Shown here: positions 1-7,335 of the stretch, piece by piece
Layout of the letters: each line of letters begins with the position of its first letter
Numbering within the stretch: position 1 is the stretch's first letter
NCBI GenBank assembly: GCA_031279205.1
Contig: JAITIX010000026.1
Location: 1 to 33,883 of the forward strand
Direction of reading: 5' to 3'
Length of the DNA: 33,883 nt
Origin: Treponema sp.
GTDB lineage: Bacteria; Spirochaetota; Spirochaetia; Treponematales; Breznakiellaceae
The notes under the pieces: generated by a model
What the model was told of the DNA's origin: nothing
Database searches by the model: none
The model's input: only the letters and a program-made list of their open reading frames with translations
Program-made: the position numbers and the translations under genes

Positions 1-162
1 CCTGTTGCGGCGATTCAGCCCGATCCGGGAGGTTTTGTCAGCGTTTTGGTACTGGATATGGATGCCTATACAGAAAAGCACGGCAATAAGGCGATACGAA
101 AAAATCTGACGATTCCCGCGTGGCTTAATACCTTTGCGGAACGGGAGAACGCCACTTCTTGA
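1..162 (+). CDS. HicB-family antitoxin-like protein, C-terminal part (5' end outside window)
   Basis: The frame is open from the first base to TGA at 160-162 and gives 53 residues. The visible part has the HicB layout: the end of a partial-RNase-H-like domain, a short linker, then the start of a ribbon-helix-helix strand and helix (NLTIPAWLNTFAE). HicB proteins neutralise the HicA mRNA interferase and repress their own operon. The family normally continues for about 15 more residues after this point (a second helix); here the protein stops at ENATS, so the DNA-binding end looks truncated, perhaps by a frameshift near 150-160. The gene lies inside the element whose integrase follows on the other strand, which fits toxin-antitoxin cargo. 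The hicA partner, if present, is left of the window. Family assignment is from the motif only. Confidence 0.6.
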   Translation, partial: PVAAIQPDPGGFVSVLVLDMDAYTEKHGNKAIRKNLTIPAWLNTFAERENATS

Positions 163-205
163 CTGGGGAAACGCTTGACGGCTTTCCACATCCTACCTAC
201 GCGCG

Positions 206-230
206 GTGGCGCAGTATCCCGCCGCGCCAC
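206..230. terminator. GC-rich hairpin just past the integrase stop
   Basis: GTGGCGC (206-212) pairs with GCGCCAC (224-230). It begins 8 bases beyond the integrase stop on the minus strand and could end that transcript, but no T-run follows, so terminator function is uncertain. Confidence 0.3.
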
Positions 231-237
231 TGCTGTC

Positions 238-1467
238 TCACCCAGTCGCGATTGCCCGTTCCAGTTTATCCCGCGCCGCGCTGTAGTCTATCACCTGTGG
301 AACATGGCTGTACCGTTCCATCATGCGCCAGCTCTTATGTCCGGCCAACGCCTGTATCTCAAGATCGCTTATACCCGCCATGCGTCCTAACGTGATGTAG
401 GCGTGGCGTAGCCCGTGATAAGTGAGATGCCGCGCCTTGATCTGCGCCTCATCAATCCCGATAGCGGACATGGCGCGGCGGAACGCATCCCAAAACCACC
501 CCGCGCCGATAGGCGCATTGCCCACGCCAGGGAACACAAATCCCGTGCTGCCGCCTAACTTGCCGAGCGCGTCCGCAACTACTCGCGGTATCGGCACAAT
601 ACGCTCGCTTCCGCGCTTGGGCTGCTTATCCCCCTCAAGGTCGATCCAGTTGTGTTGTATCCTGATAATGCCGTCTCCGATGTCCTCCCAGCGCAAGCCC
701 CGAACTTCTCCACGCCGCATACCGCATAGCGCGGCAAGCAGTACCGCAAGCCGGTCTCTGCCGCTCTTTATCGGTGCGTGGATGAGCGCTTCTACCTCGT
801 CATTCGTCAAGACCCCACGCTCCCGTAGCCGCTCCCGCACCTTGTCTACTGACGCGAAAGGGTCTGCCGAAAGCTCTTGCCGTCTCACTGCGTACCGTAT
901 CGGCACCCGCATAGCGCTAATGACAGCATTGACACGCCGCCCCGATAGTCCTCGCGTCTCTATCACCCATAGCTTCCAGTCCTCAATCGCGCCCGCCGTG
1001 AGTGCGCCGAGCGACAGCCCGCGGAATCCTTGATACGTCTTGACATAGGTCTCTATGTTACGCCGGTTGTCTGCGATATATGCTACTGATAGCGCCTCGC
1101 CGTCTACTTTAGCTTTCTTGCGGGCGTAAGGGCTATCCGCGCGCCAAAAGTCAAGCAGATACTGAATGAAGCCCTTGCCCGATAGCTTGCCGGAGTTGGC
1201 GGCTACGGTCTCCGCTACAGAATGCGCCGGCACTGGCGATAACTGGCGCCTGAGGTAGTCGATGAGCAACATCGCCCCTGCTTGTGCCGCCGCCTTGGTT
1301 CGCGGCTCCCGGTACTGGGCAAGTTCCGGCGGCAAGTTGGCAAAACTCTTAGACTCCCACTTGGCGCATACCTCTACAGGTAAGCCTGATACTGGGTAGA
1401 TGGTAAGCTGATACCGCTTGGTATCAGGTCGGCGGTAGATATGATACGGTCCCGCAATCCTTGACAT
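238..1467 (-). CDS. Tyrosine-type site-specific integrase
   Basis: A 409-residue phage/island integrase that catalyses recombination between element and chromosomal att sites through a phosphotyrosine intermediate. The N-terminal arm-binding region (about 1-85) is followed by a SAM-like core-binding domain (about 95-205) and a catalytic domain. Catalytic residues are visible: Arg251 in GMRRGE, His351/Arg354 in TYHGLRHAY, His377 in LAGHKS and nucleophile Tyr386 in MERYSHV. Length is normal and the frame intact. A strong Shine-Dalgarno (AGGAGG) lies a few bases before the ATG. The gene reads away from tRNA-His and its start is about 100 bases from the tRNA 3' end, the usual arrangement for an element integrated in a tRNA gene. 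The exact integrase subfamily is not assigned. Confidence 0.93.
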   Translation of the reverse strand: MSRIAGPYHIYRRPDTKRYQLTIYPVSGLPVEVCAKWESKSFANLPPELAQYREPRTKAAAQAGAMLLIDYLRRQLSPVPAHSVAETVAANSGKLSGKGFIQYLLDFWRADSPYARKKAKVDGEALSVAYIADNRRNIETYVKTYQGFRGLSLGALTAGAIEDWKLWVIETRGLSGRRVNAVISAMRVPIRYAVRRQELSADPFASVDKVRERLRERGVLTNDEVEALIHAPIKSGRDRLAVLLAALCGMRRGEVRGLRWEDIGDGIIRIQHNWIDLEGDKQPKRGSERIVPIPRVVADALGKLGGSTGFVFPGVGNAPIGAGWFWDAFRRAMSAIGIDEAQIKARHLTYHGLRHAYITLGRMAGISDLEIQALAGHKSWRMMERYSHVPQVIDYSAARDKLERAIATG

Positions 1468-1489
1468 AATAGCCTCCTGTATAATCCGA

Positions 1490-1514
1490 CGATAACCCTA
1501 CGGTCAGGTTATCG
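1490..1514. repeat. Perfect 8-bp inverted repeat upstream of the integrase
   Basis: CGATAACC (1490-1497) and GGTTATCG (1507-1514) flank a 9-base centre, 23 bases before the integrase start. The position suits an operator or an arm-type recombinase site. The sequence gives no further clue. Confidence 0.5.
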
Positions 1515-1536
1515 GTCTATGACTGGATACAGGCGG

Positions 1537-1553
1537 ACTTGTAATTACTTGTA
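1537..1553. repeat. Short direct repeat in the att region
   Basis: ACTTGTA occurs twice (1537-1543 and 1547-1553) separated by ATT, between the integrase and tRNA-His. Short direct repeats here are typical integrase arm sites, but two 7-mers could also be chance. Confidence 0.35.
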
Positions 1554-1570
1554 CTACAAAAAGTTAGATG

Positions 1571-1643
1571 GGTGGATGACGGGTTTTGAACCCGCGACAA
1601 CCAGATCCACAATCTGGGACTCTACCACTGAGCTACATCCACC
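1571..1643 (-). tRNA. tRNA-His (anticodon GTG)
   Basis: The minus strand folds into a full cloverleaf. The acceptor stem GTGGATG pairs with CATCCAC, the D arm carries GTAGCTCAGTGGTAGAG, the anticodon loop is TTGTGGA with anticodon GTG, and the T arm carries GGTTCAAAACC. The extra G at the 5' end (1643) opposite C at 1571 is the G-1:C73 pair diagnostic of tRNA-His. CCA does not appear to be encoded. The 3' end faces the integrase, making the T-arm/acceptor region the probable attachment core. Confidence 0.95.
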
Positions 1644-1653
1644 ATTTACTCTT

Positions 1654-1682
1654 ACTATCCAACATACAGACCCATTTGTCAA
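1654..1682 (-). promoter_or_regulatory. Predicted promoter of tRNA-His
   Basis: On the minus strand TTGACA (1677-1682) and GATAGT (1654-1659) are separated by 17 bases. The expected start lies just upstream of the tRNA 5' end. Confidence 0.6.
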
Positions 1683-1717
1683 GCGACTCGGCTGTATATT
1701 TCTCCGTTAGTAAGTCC

Positions 1718-4132
1718 CTACTTCTTCTCCCTCATCTTCCGAAACGCCTCGGCAAACGGGTTGTACATGGTTCCATCGTCGGAACGAGGACGCTCGCTTC
1801 GTTCCCGATGCGGCGGCTCTGGCACAGCAGGCCTCTCTCCACCGCGTTCCCGATGCGGTAACGCGGGCTTGGCGTCGCCTGCCTCAGTTTCCACTTTCAC
1901 CACCACCCGTTTCTTGCCCACAACCGCCTCTTTCATGGGCAAAGCAGCCGAGACCGTGCCAATACTCGCCGGAGGCTGAGTCTTGCGGGAAAGACCGATA
2001 CGCCTGCGATCCATATCCAGACTGAGAACACGGAACTCAAACACATCACCCACCTTCACCACATCCATCGGGTCTTTCACAAAGTCGTTACTCAGCTCGG
2101 AAATATGAACCAGCGCCGTCTCCTTGATCCCCAGGTCAACAAACGCGCCAAAATCAACCACGTTCTTGATCTTGCCGGTGATGAGCATACCCTCATGCAA
2201 GTCCTCAAACGCAAGCACGCCCTTGCGCGTAAGCGGCTTAGGATAGCTCTCACGCGGGTCCCGGTTAGGCTTCTTGAGTTCGTCAACAATGTCGCTGATC
2301 GTGGTGTCGCCCACGCCATGCTGTTCCTTCAGCACCCTGATGACTTCAGTACTCAGATTGCCAGCGCTACTTGTGGAGAGAAGCGTTTCACGGATCGCCC
2401 GTGCCACGCCATAGTTCTCTGGATGAACCCAGGTGTTGTCCAGCGATTCAAGGCTTTCCGGTATCTTGAGAAAACCAGCGCATTGCTCAAAACTCTTTGG
2501 CCCCATGCCCGTAATCTGAATCAGCTCCGCACGACTCGTGATCTTCCCCTTGCCCTCACGGTACTTCACGATTTTCTTGGCAAGAGAACTGTTAATGCCA
2601 GACACATAGCGCAGGAGCGAAGCGCTGGCAGTGTTAAGATTCACCCCTACATTGTTCACCACCGAGGAAACAACCTCGTCCAGAGTCTCGGAGAGCTTTT
2701 TCTGATTCACATCATGCTGATACAGGCCAACGCCAATGGATTTGGGGTCAATCTTCACCAATTCCGCCAGCGGGTCTTGCAGGCGACGGCCAATGGAGAT
2801 AGCGCCGCGAATGGTCAGGTCAAGGTCAGGGAACTCCTCCCGCGCTATATCGCTTGCCGAATACACCGACGCGCCATCCTCATCAACCACCGTGTACAAC
2901 ACTTCAAGGTTATACTCCGCGATAAGCCGCGTTATAAGCTCCTGCACCTCGTGAGAGCCTGTGCCATTACCCACCGCGATAAGTTGTATGTCATAACGCT
3001 TGATCCCTTCGAGCAAAACCTTTTTCGCCTCTTCCGGTTTATGGTTATAGAAAACCACACTGCTCAGATACTTCCCCGTGTCGTCAAGAAAGGCGCATTT
3101 GGTTCCCGTTCTGATGCCTGGGTCTATACCCAACACCCGCGTTCCCTTGATAGGCTGCTGCATGAGCAGGTTTTTCAGGTTCTGGCTGAACACCGATATG
3201 CCATGTTCGTCAGCCTCGTCGCCCTTATCACCCCGAATCTCCCGAAGCACTGCCGGCGAAAGAAGACGCTTGAGTCCGTCCTCAATAGCTGTCGCGTGAT
3301 AGTCATTATTAATGAGGTACTTCTGTCGCAGGAGACGCACCGCCGTGTTCTCGTCAACATCAATCGTAAACTCAAGCGCCCCTTCCCGCTCCCCGCGGTT
3401 AATCGCCAGAATCCGGTGCGGCTTTATCTGAGACAGAGGCTCAGTATAATCCCAGTACATAAGGTAGGTGGACGTTTTCTTCTTTTCCTCGTCGCCAATA
3501 CCTTTGACAATGACCTGCCCATCTTTTTTATAGAAGGATTTGACCACGCTCCGGTTCTCCGGTTCTTGCGACACCCGCTCGGCAATGATGTCCATCGCGC
3601 CCTGCAAGGCATCGTCCACAGAACACACAGACAGTTCCGGATTTTCAGCGTTTTCACGCACAAACTCTACAGCCCTTGCCCTGAGCGCCTCTGCCTCAAG
3701 CTCCAGCATAGCCTCAGCCAGCGGTTCTAACCCCTTCTCCTGCGCGATCATGCCCCGCGTCTTCTTCTTCCGCTTATACGGCGCGTAGATATCCTCGATT
3801 TCCGCGAGAGTTGCCGCCTTCATAAGGTTATCATAGAGCGCCTCGGTGAGCTTTCCCCGCTCAAAGACCCCCCGAATCACCTCGATCCGCCTGGCCTCAA
3901 GGTTTTTCCCGCTCGTGAATAGGTGATCCACATCCCGAACCTGCACCTCGTCAAGACTGCCAGTTACCTCTTTTCGATACCGGGCGATAAACGGCACCGT
4001 GCTTCCCTCATTAAGAAGTCCAACCACCGCCGAAACCTGCCCTACCTTGACACTGAGTGTCTCCGCTATACGCTTCATCAGCGTAACTTCATTGACCAAA
4101 AGGCCGTCAATAAACTCCTGCGTGATTTCCAT
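1718..4132 (-). CDS. tex: Tex-family RNA-binding protein / transcriptional accessory factor
   Basis: Tex is a conserved nucleic-acid-binding protein linked to transcription and RNA metabolism. The longest frame opens at 4192, but I choose ATG 4132 (804 residues) because a promoter-like pair lies between the two (see 4143-4171) and no site has a Shine-Dalgarno. In long-frame numbering the domains are: N-terminal Tex helical region with TVPFIARYRKEVTG (65-78), YqgF/RNase H-like fold from GTRVLGIDPG (350-475), helix-hairpin-helix repeats (about 518-580), and an S1 domain (about 665-738, KIKNVVDFGAFVDLGIKE). After S1 comes a longer than usual arginine- and proline-rich tail with a repeated PHRERxxERP element, probably flexible and RNA-binding. 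The stop is TAG. Intact. Confidence 0.95.
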   Translation of the reverse strand: MEITQEFIDGLLVNEVTLMKRIAETLSVKVGQVSAVVGLLNEGSTVPFIARYRKEVTGSLDEVQVRDVDHLFTSGKNLEARRIEVIRGVFERGKLTEALYDNLMKAATLAEIEDIYAPYKRKKKTRGMIAQEKGLEPLAEAMLELEAEALRARAVEFVRENAENPELSVCSVDDALQGAMDIIAERVSQEPENRSVVKSFYKKDGQVIVKGIGDEEKKKTSTYLMYWDYTEPLSQIKPHRILAINRGEREGALEFTIDVDENTAVRLLRQKYLINNDYHATAIEDGLKRLLSPAVLREIRGDKGDEADEHGISVFSQNLKNLLMQQPIKGTRVLGIDPGIRTGTKCAFLDDTGKYLSSVVFYNHKPEEAKKVLLEGIKRYDIQLIAVGNGTGSHEVQELITRLIAEYNLEVLYTVVDEDGASVYSASDIAREEFPDLDLTIRGAISIGRRLQDPLAELVKIDPKSIGVGLYQHDVNQKKLSETLDEVVSSVVNNVGVNLNTASASLLRYVSGINSSLAKKIVKYREGKGKITSRAELIQITGMGPKSFEQCAGFLKIPESLESLDNTWVHPENYGVARAIRETLLSTSSAGNLSTEVIRVLKEQHGVGDTTISDIVDELKKPNRDPRESYPKPLTRKGVLAFEDLHEGMLITGKIKNVVDFGAFVDLGIKETALVHISELSNDFVKDPMDVVKVGDVFEFRVLSLDMDRRRIGLSRKTQPPASIGTVSAALPMKEAVVGKKRVVVKVETEAGDAKPALPHRERGGERPAVPEPPHRERSERPRSDDGTMYNPFAEAFRKMREKK

Positions 4133-4142
4133 AGTTAAGATC

Positions 4143-4171
4143 ATCATAGCAAGGCGCTCATGGCTGGGCAA
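4143..4171 (-). promoter_or_regulatory. Predicted promoter of tex
   Basis: Minus strand TTGCCC (4166-4171), 17-base spacer, TATGAT (4143-4148), then 10 bases to the ATG at 4132. The transcript would have only a few leader bases. This decides the tex start. Confidence 0.5.
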
Positions 4172-4266
4172 GCATTGTGTCATGACAAACAACGGCGCTC
4201 GTTTAACCCATCAAACATATCCCATCTATGTATAGTGCAGCATGTCTATCCCCGCATCTTCCGGAT

Positions 4267-4620
4267 GCACCTATTCATCGTGCAGGTACATCTATTCGTC
4301 GTGCAGGTACATCTATTCGTCGTGCAGGTATATCTATTTTGCTATACAGGTATATCTATTCGTCGTGCAGGTATATCTATTCGTTGTGCAGGTACATCTA
4401 TTCGTCGTGCAGGTATATCTATTTTGCTATACAGGTACACCTATTCGTCGTGCAGGTACATCTATTCGTCGTGCAGGTATATCTATTCGTCGTGCAGGTA
4501 TATCTATTTTACTATACAGGTACACCTATTCGTTGTGCAGGTACATCTATTCGTCGTGCAGGTATATCTATTCGTCATGCAGGTATATCTATTCGTCGTG
4601 CAGGTACATCTATTCGTCGT
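4267..4620. repeat. Array of 17 tandem 21/22-bp units with an 85-bp higher-order period
   Basis: Units begin at 4267 (degenerate, 19 bp), 4286, 4307, 4328, 4350, 4371, 4392, 4413, 4435, 4456, 4477, 4498, 4520, 4541, 4562, 4583 and 4604 (partial). The plain unit starts GTACATCTATTCG or GTATATCTATTCG and ends GTGCAG. Units 4, 8 and 12 (4328, 4413, 4498) are a distinct 22-bp form containing TTTTGCTATACAG or TTTTACTATACAG. They recur exactly every 85 bp, so the array grew in blocks of four units. There are no spacers, so it is not CRISPR. All plus frames happen to be open, but the 22-bp units shift frame every 85 bp, so protein coding is unlikely. Confidence 0.95.
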
Positions 4621-4777
4621 TGGGGAGTATGTAAACATCCCGGCGGTATGCCGGTGTTCTGGGGCTGTTGTCCGTGTCGGGCGTACTGTCCATCTGGGTT
4701 TCCTGGTTATGTTTCCCTATCTGGCGGGCATGTATCTGGGTAATGTCATTGATAATCCGCGCCTGAAACTCCGCCAT
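4610..4777 (-). CDS. Small hypothetical protein ending at the repeat array
   Basis: ATG 4775-4777 to TAG 4610-4612 gives 55 residues beginning MAEFQARIINDITQIHARQ and ending VYILPNDE. The first half is a plausible amphipathic helix; the middle is rich in Asp, Thr, Asn and Pro. GGAG lies about 9 bases before the ATG. No family is recognised. The last codons (ACGACGAATAG) are the same bases that end each downstream repeat unit, as if the array arose by amplifying the 3' end of this gene. It could equally be the surviving C-terminus of a larger lost gene. Confidence 0.35.
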   Translation of the reverse strand: MAEFQARIINDITQIHARQIGKHNQETQMDSTPDTDNSPRTPAYRRDVYILPNDE

Positions 4778-4805
4778 AGTTCCCGACTCCGGCGTTGGGT
4801 AGGAC

Positions 4806-5030
4806 GTGGTTGAAAAAAGGGCTAGAGCGGTCTGGGGAACAGGACAAGCTGCGGTGGGCTTTTTTATTGATTTGGAGGATCACGATTATTTGCGCGTTAT
4901 TGAAAAACATAACACGGAGGAACCGTCGTCCAACTTTGGCGCGCACGGGCGGCACTGCGGGGCGTTTTACTTGTCGGGATTTGAAGTGCGGATGCGGCGG
5001 TTGCGGCTAATGACAAAAAGACCCGCCTGA
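4806..5030 (+). CDS. Hypothetical small protein or gene remnant
   Basis: GTG 4806 to TGA 5028-5030, 74 residues, with an acidic middle (FFIDLEDHDYLRVIEKHNTEE) and a basic end. An in-frame TAG lies just upstream, so it cannot be much longer, and no Shine-Dalgarno precedes the GTG. A terminator overlaps its stop. The composition is protein-like but matches no family I know. A second frame (4795-5010) also spans the stretch, so the reading is uncertain. It may be the C-terminal leftover of a deleted gene. Confidence 0.3.
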   Translation: MVEKRARAVWGTGQAAVGFFIDLEDHDYLRVIEKHNTEEPSSNFGAHGRHCGAFYLSGFEVRMRRLRLMTKRPA

Positions 5031-5042
5031 GCGGGTCTTTTT
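5015..5042. terminator. Bidirectional intrinsic terminator
   Basis: AAAAAGACCCGC (5015-5026), loop CTGA, GCGGGTCTTTTT (5031-5042), with further T after it. The 12-bp stem carries A- and T-runs on both sides, so it works in either direction. It is about 100 bases past the metY stop on the minus strand. Confidence 0.9.
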
Positions 5043-5110
5043 TTTGCCAAGGGCCTTTTGTCAATCCACAGGCCTGCGTGGAGCGCGTTATGTCGCCACA
5101 GCGCCTTAAT

Positions 5111-5123
5111 GGTGTCAGACACC
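5111..5123. repeat. Palindrome GGTGTCAGACACC
   Basis: A perfect 6+1+6 palindrome just past the metY stop. The same core recurs at 25443-25455, with relatives nearby, suggesting a dispersed extragenic palindrome. Confidence 0.5.
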
Positions 5124-5142
5124 TTACGGGCAGGCGGCGGCT

Positions 5143-6444
5143 TTAGTTCCCGAAGGCCTGCTCCAAGTCTCCGATGATGTCGCGGATATTCTCAGTGCCT
5201 ATCGAGAGGCGTACTGTGTTCGGCTTGATGCCTTGTTCCGCGAGTTCTTCTGCTGTGCATTGGGAATGAGTCGTGGTTGCCGGATGTATGACAAGGGACT
5301 TCACATCCGCAACATTGGCGAGGAGTGAGAATATCTGAAGCCGGTCAATGAAGTCCTGCGCTTCTTTCTGACCGCCTTTGATCTCAAAGGTGAAGATGGA
5401 GGCCGCGCCATTGGGGAAGTATTTCTTGTAAAGCGCGTTGCTTGGATCGTCTGGCAGCGAGGGGTGATGAACCTTTTCCACTTTGGGATGCTTGGTGAGG
5501 TAATCGACGACTTTGAGTGCGTTTTCCACATGGCGTTCCACGCGCAGGGAGAGGGTTTCCACGCCCTGTAATAGGAGGAAGGCGTTAAACGGGGAGATGC
5601 ATGCGCCGGTGTCGCGCAGCAGTATGGCGCGCGCACGTATTGCAAAGGCTGCGGGGCCTGCGGCGGCGACAAAGGAGAGGCCGTGATAGCTGGGGCATGG
5701 CTCGGTCAGACCGGGGAACTTGCCGCTTGCTACCCAGTCGAATTTGCCGCTGTCCACGATGATGCCGCCGATAGAGTTTCCATGACCGCCCAGAAACTTG
5801 GTTGCCGAATGAACGATGATGTCCGCGCCATACTCGATGGGGCGAAGCAGGTAGGGTGTGGTGAAGGTTGCGTCCACGATGAGCGGGATTTTGTGGCTGT
5901 GCGCCAGTGTTGCCAGTGCCTCAATGTCGATGATGTTCGAGTTGGGGTTTCCCAAGGTTTCGATGAGAATTGCCTTGGTGTTGGGCTGTATTGCCTTGGC
6001 GAAACTGTCCACTCCTGACTCGTCTGGATCAACAAAGGTTGTGGTGATGCCGTAGAGCGGCAGGGTGTGGCGGAGCAGGTTGTAGGTGCCGCCGTAGATG
6101 GTTTTTTCGGCGACGATGTGTTCCCCGGTCTGTGCGAGGTTGAGGATGCTGTAGGTAATAGCTGCCGCGCCTGAAGCCAGAGCCAGCGCTGCCACGCCGC
6201 CTTCCAGCGCGGCGATACGTTTCTCCAGCACGTCCTGTGTTGAGTTGGTGAGCCGGTTGTAGATGTTACCTGGGTCTGTGAGTCCAAAACGTGCGGCTGC
6301 GTGTGCTGAGTTGTGGAACACATACGATGTGGTTTGATAAATAGGAACCGCCCGCGCGTCGCTTGCGGGGTCGGCTTCTTCCTGACCGATGTGAATCTGT
6401 TTGGTCTCAAACGCCCACTTGTCGATATTAGTTTTTTTCGCCAT
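5143..6444 (-). CDS. metY: O-acetylhomoserine (thiol)-lyase
   Basis: A 433-residue PLP enzyme of the Cys/Met metabolism family. It joins O-acetyl-L-homoserine with sulfide (or methanethiol) to give homocysteine (or methionine) and acetate in the cytosol. Diagnostic features are TKQIHIGQE at the N-terminus, YGGTYNLL (117-124, phosphate/PLP binding), ETLGNPN, the PLP lysine Lys216 in HSATKFLGGHG, and the long C-terminal HPATTTHSQ segment. Length and layout fit MetY better than cystathionine gamma-synthase or beta-lyase, which are about 40 residues shorter. AAGGAAA precedes the ATG. A strong promoter lies 50-80 bases upstream with a leader of about 45 bases; no SAM riboswitch or other structured leader is evident. 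It is monocistronic, ended by the terminator at 5015-5042. Confidence 0.95.
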   Translation of the reverse strand: MAKKTNIDKWAFETKQIHIGQEEADPASDARAVPIYQTTSYVFHNSAHAAARFGLTDPGNIYNRLTNSTQDVLEKRIAALEGGVAALALASGAAAITYSILNLAQTGEHIVAEKTIYGGTYNLLRHTLPLYGITTTFVDPDESGVDSFAKAIQPNTKAILIETLGNPNSNIIDIEALATLAHSHKIPLIVDATFTTPYLLRPIEYGADIIVHSATKFLGGHGNSIGGIIVDSGKFDWVASGKFPGLTEPCPSYHGLSFVAAAGPAAFAIRARAILLRDTGACISPFNAFLLLQGVETLSLRVERHVENALKVVDYLTKHPKVEKVHHPSLPDDPSNALYKKYFPNGAASIFTFEIKGGQKEAQDFIDRLQIFSLLANVADVKSLVIHPATTTHSQCTAEELAEQGIKPNTVRLSIGTENIRDIIGDLEQAFGN

Positions 6445-6497
6445 AGAATTTCCTTATATGAGGGAATAGCGCTTATTAATCTTACTAGCGCACTAGG

Positions 6498-6526
6498 ATA
6501 TTATCAGTCTCCGAATTGTATGTCAA
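6498..6526 (-). promoter_or_regulatory. Strong predicted promoter of metY
   Basis: Minus strand TTGACA (6521-6526), exactly 17 bases, TAATAT (6498-6503). It is the best consensus match in the window. The imperfect palindrome CTAGCGCACTAG (6484-6495) overlaps the expected start and could be an operator. Confidence 0.75.
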
Positions 6527-6569
6527 GAACACATGGGGTTATTCCAAAGTATTTTCCGTCTGGGGTGCC

Positions 6570-6614
6570 GCTACAGCCACCTGTAGCGCTGGTACAGCTA
6601 CCTGTAGCGCTGAG
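6570..6614. repeat. Two-unit 21-bp tandem repeat with hairpins
   Basis: Units 6573-6593 and 6594-6614 share 18 of 21 bases. The first contains the perfect hairpin GCTACAG-CCAC-CTGTAGC (6570-6587); the second contains TACAG-CTAC-CTGTA. It lies between metY and clpP, which are divergent. No T-run follows, so it is not an obvious terminator. Confidence 0.7.
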
Positions 6615-6712
6615 AGCCGGAGCGCGCCGTCTCTGGCGCTAACTTTGAATCCCTGTGGCTATTCCCCATTACCACGATCCCTGTGTATGATATGAGTGGA
6701 GGAAATGAAACC

Positions 6713-7327
6713 ATGCATTATATATGGACTAGATGTGAAGATGATGAGGAAGAGGATGAGAAGGAAGAGGGGAAGTCGATGGGTGCAGACCCGCTGTTGA
6801 GCAAGATGCTCAAAACCAGAACGATTCTGCTTTCTGGCGAGATAAAGAAAGAGCTTGCCGAGCGGACAATCCGGCAGCTTTTGCTGTTGGAAGATATGGG
6901 CGATGATCCCATCCGTATCTTCATTGATTCGCCTGGGGGCGATGCGGACGCGGGTTACGCGATCTTCGACATGATCCGCTTTGTGAAGCCGCCGGTCTGG
7001 ACCGTCGGCATGGGACTCGTGGCAAGCGCGGCGGCAATTATCCAGCTTGCAAGCCCCAAAGAGCAGCGAGTCGGCTTGCCAAACAGCCACTACCTCATCC
7101 ACCAGCCGCTTTCGGGTATACGGGGCGTGGCAACGGACATCGAGATTCATGCGCGCGAACTGGATAAACTGCGCGACAAGATTAACCACCTCATCGCCGA
7201 AGAAACCGGCGCGCCATTTGAGCAAGTCGAGAAAGACACTGACCGCGATTACTGGATGAACGCCGACGAAGCCGTCAAATACGGACTCATCTCCAGAGTC
7301 ATCACCACGCGCAGCGAACTCTCATAG
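6713..7327 (+). CDS. clpP: ClpP-family serine protease (paralogue with acidic N-terminus)
   Basis: Proteolytic subunit of an ATP-dependent Clp protease; it would form a tetradecameric chamber fed by a ClpA/C/X ATPase. The Ser-His-Asp triad is visible: Ser105 in GLVASAAAI, His130 in YLIHQPL, Asp179 in DTDRDYWM, and the oxyanion segment DSPGGDADAG. The frame is open from 6683, but GGAGG at 6696-6700 and a TATGAT -10-like box at 6686-6691 place the start at ATG 6713 (204 residues). Residues 9-19 are almost all Asp/Glu, where typical ClpP carries the axial hairpin. SAAAI replaces the common SMGA after the serine. Some spirochaetes carry two ClpPs and this looks like the non-classical one. First gene of clpP-ndk-pepF, with ndk 8 bases downstream. 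Confidence 0.92.
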   Translation: MHYIWTRCEDDEEEDEKEEGKSMGADPLLSKMLKTRTILLSGEIKKELAERTIRQLLLLEDMGDDPIRIFIDSPGGDADAGYAIFDMIRFVKPPVWTVGMGLVASAAAIIQLASPKEQRVGLPNSHYLIHQPLSGIRGVATDIEIHARELDKLRDKINHLIAEETGAPFEQVEKDTDRDYWMNADEAVKYGLISRVITTRSELS

Positions 7328-7335
7328 AGGATGAT

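Noticed and set aside
2105-3730. 541-codon open frame antisense to tex
   Set aside because: It lies wholly inside tex on the other strand, has low-complexity composition and no family resemblance. Long antisense frames are common in GC-rich genes.
4267-4620. CRISPR array
   Set aside because: Units are contiguous with no unique spacers, and no cas genes are nearby. The same holds for 32983-33171.
4160-4813. Three overlapping plus-strand frames through the first array (for example HLFVVQV heptads)
   Set aside because: They are open only because the unit lacks stops. The 22-bp units shift frame every 85 bp, and no ribosome site precedes them.
6445-6530. SAM-type riboswitch upstream of metY
   Set aside because: The predicted leader is only about 45 bases and shows no conserved stems; the promoter sits too close to the gene.
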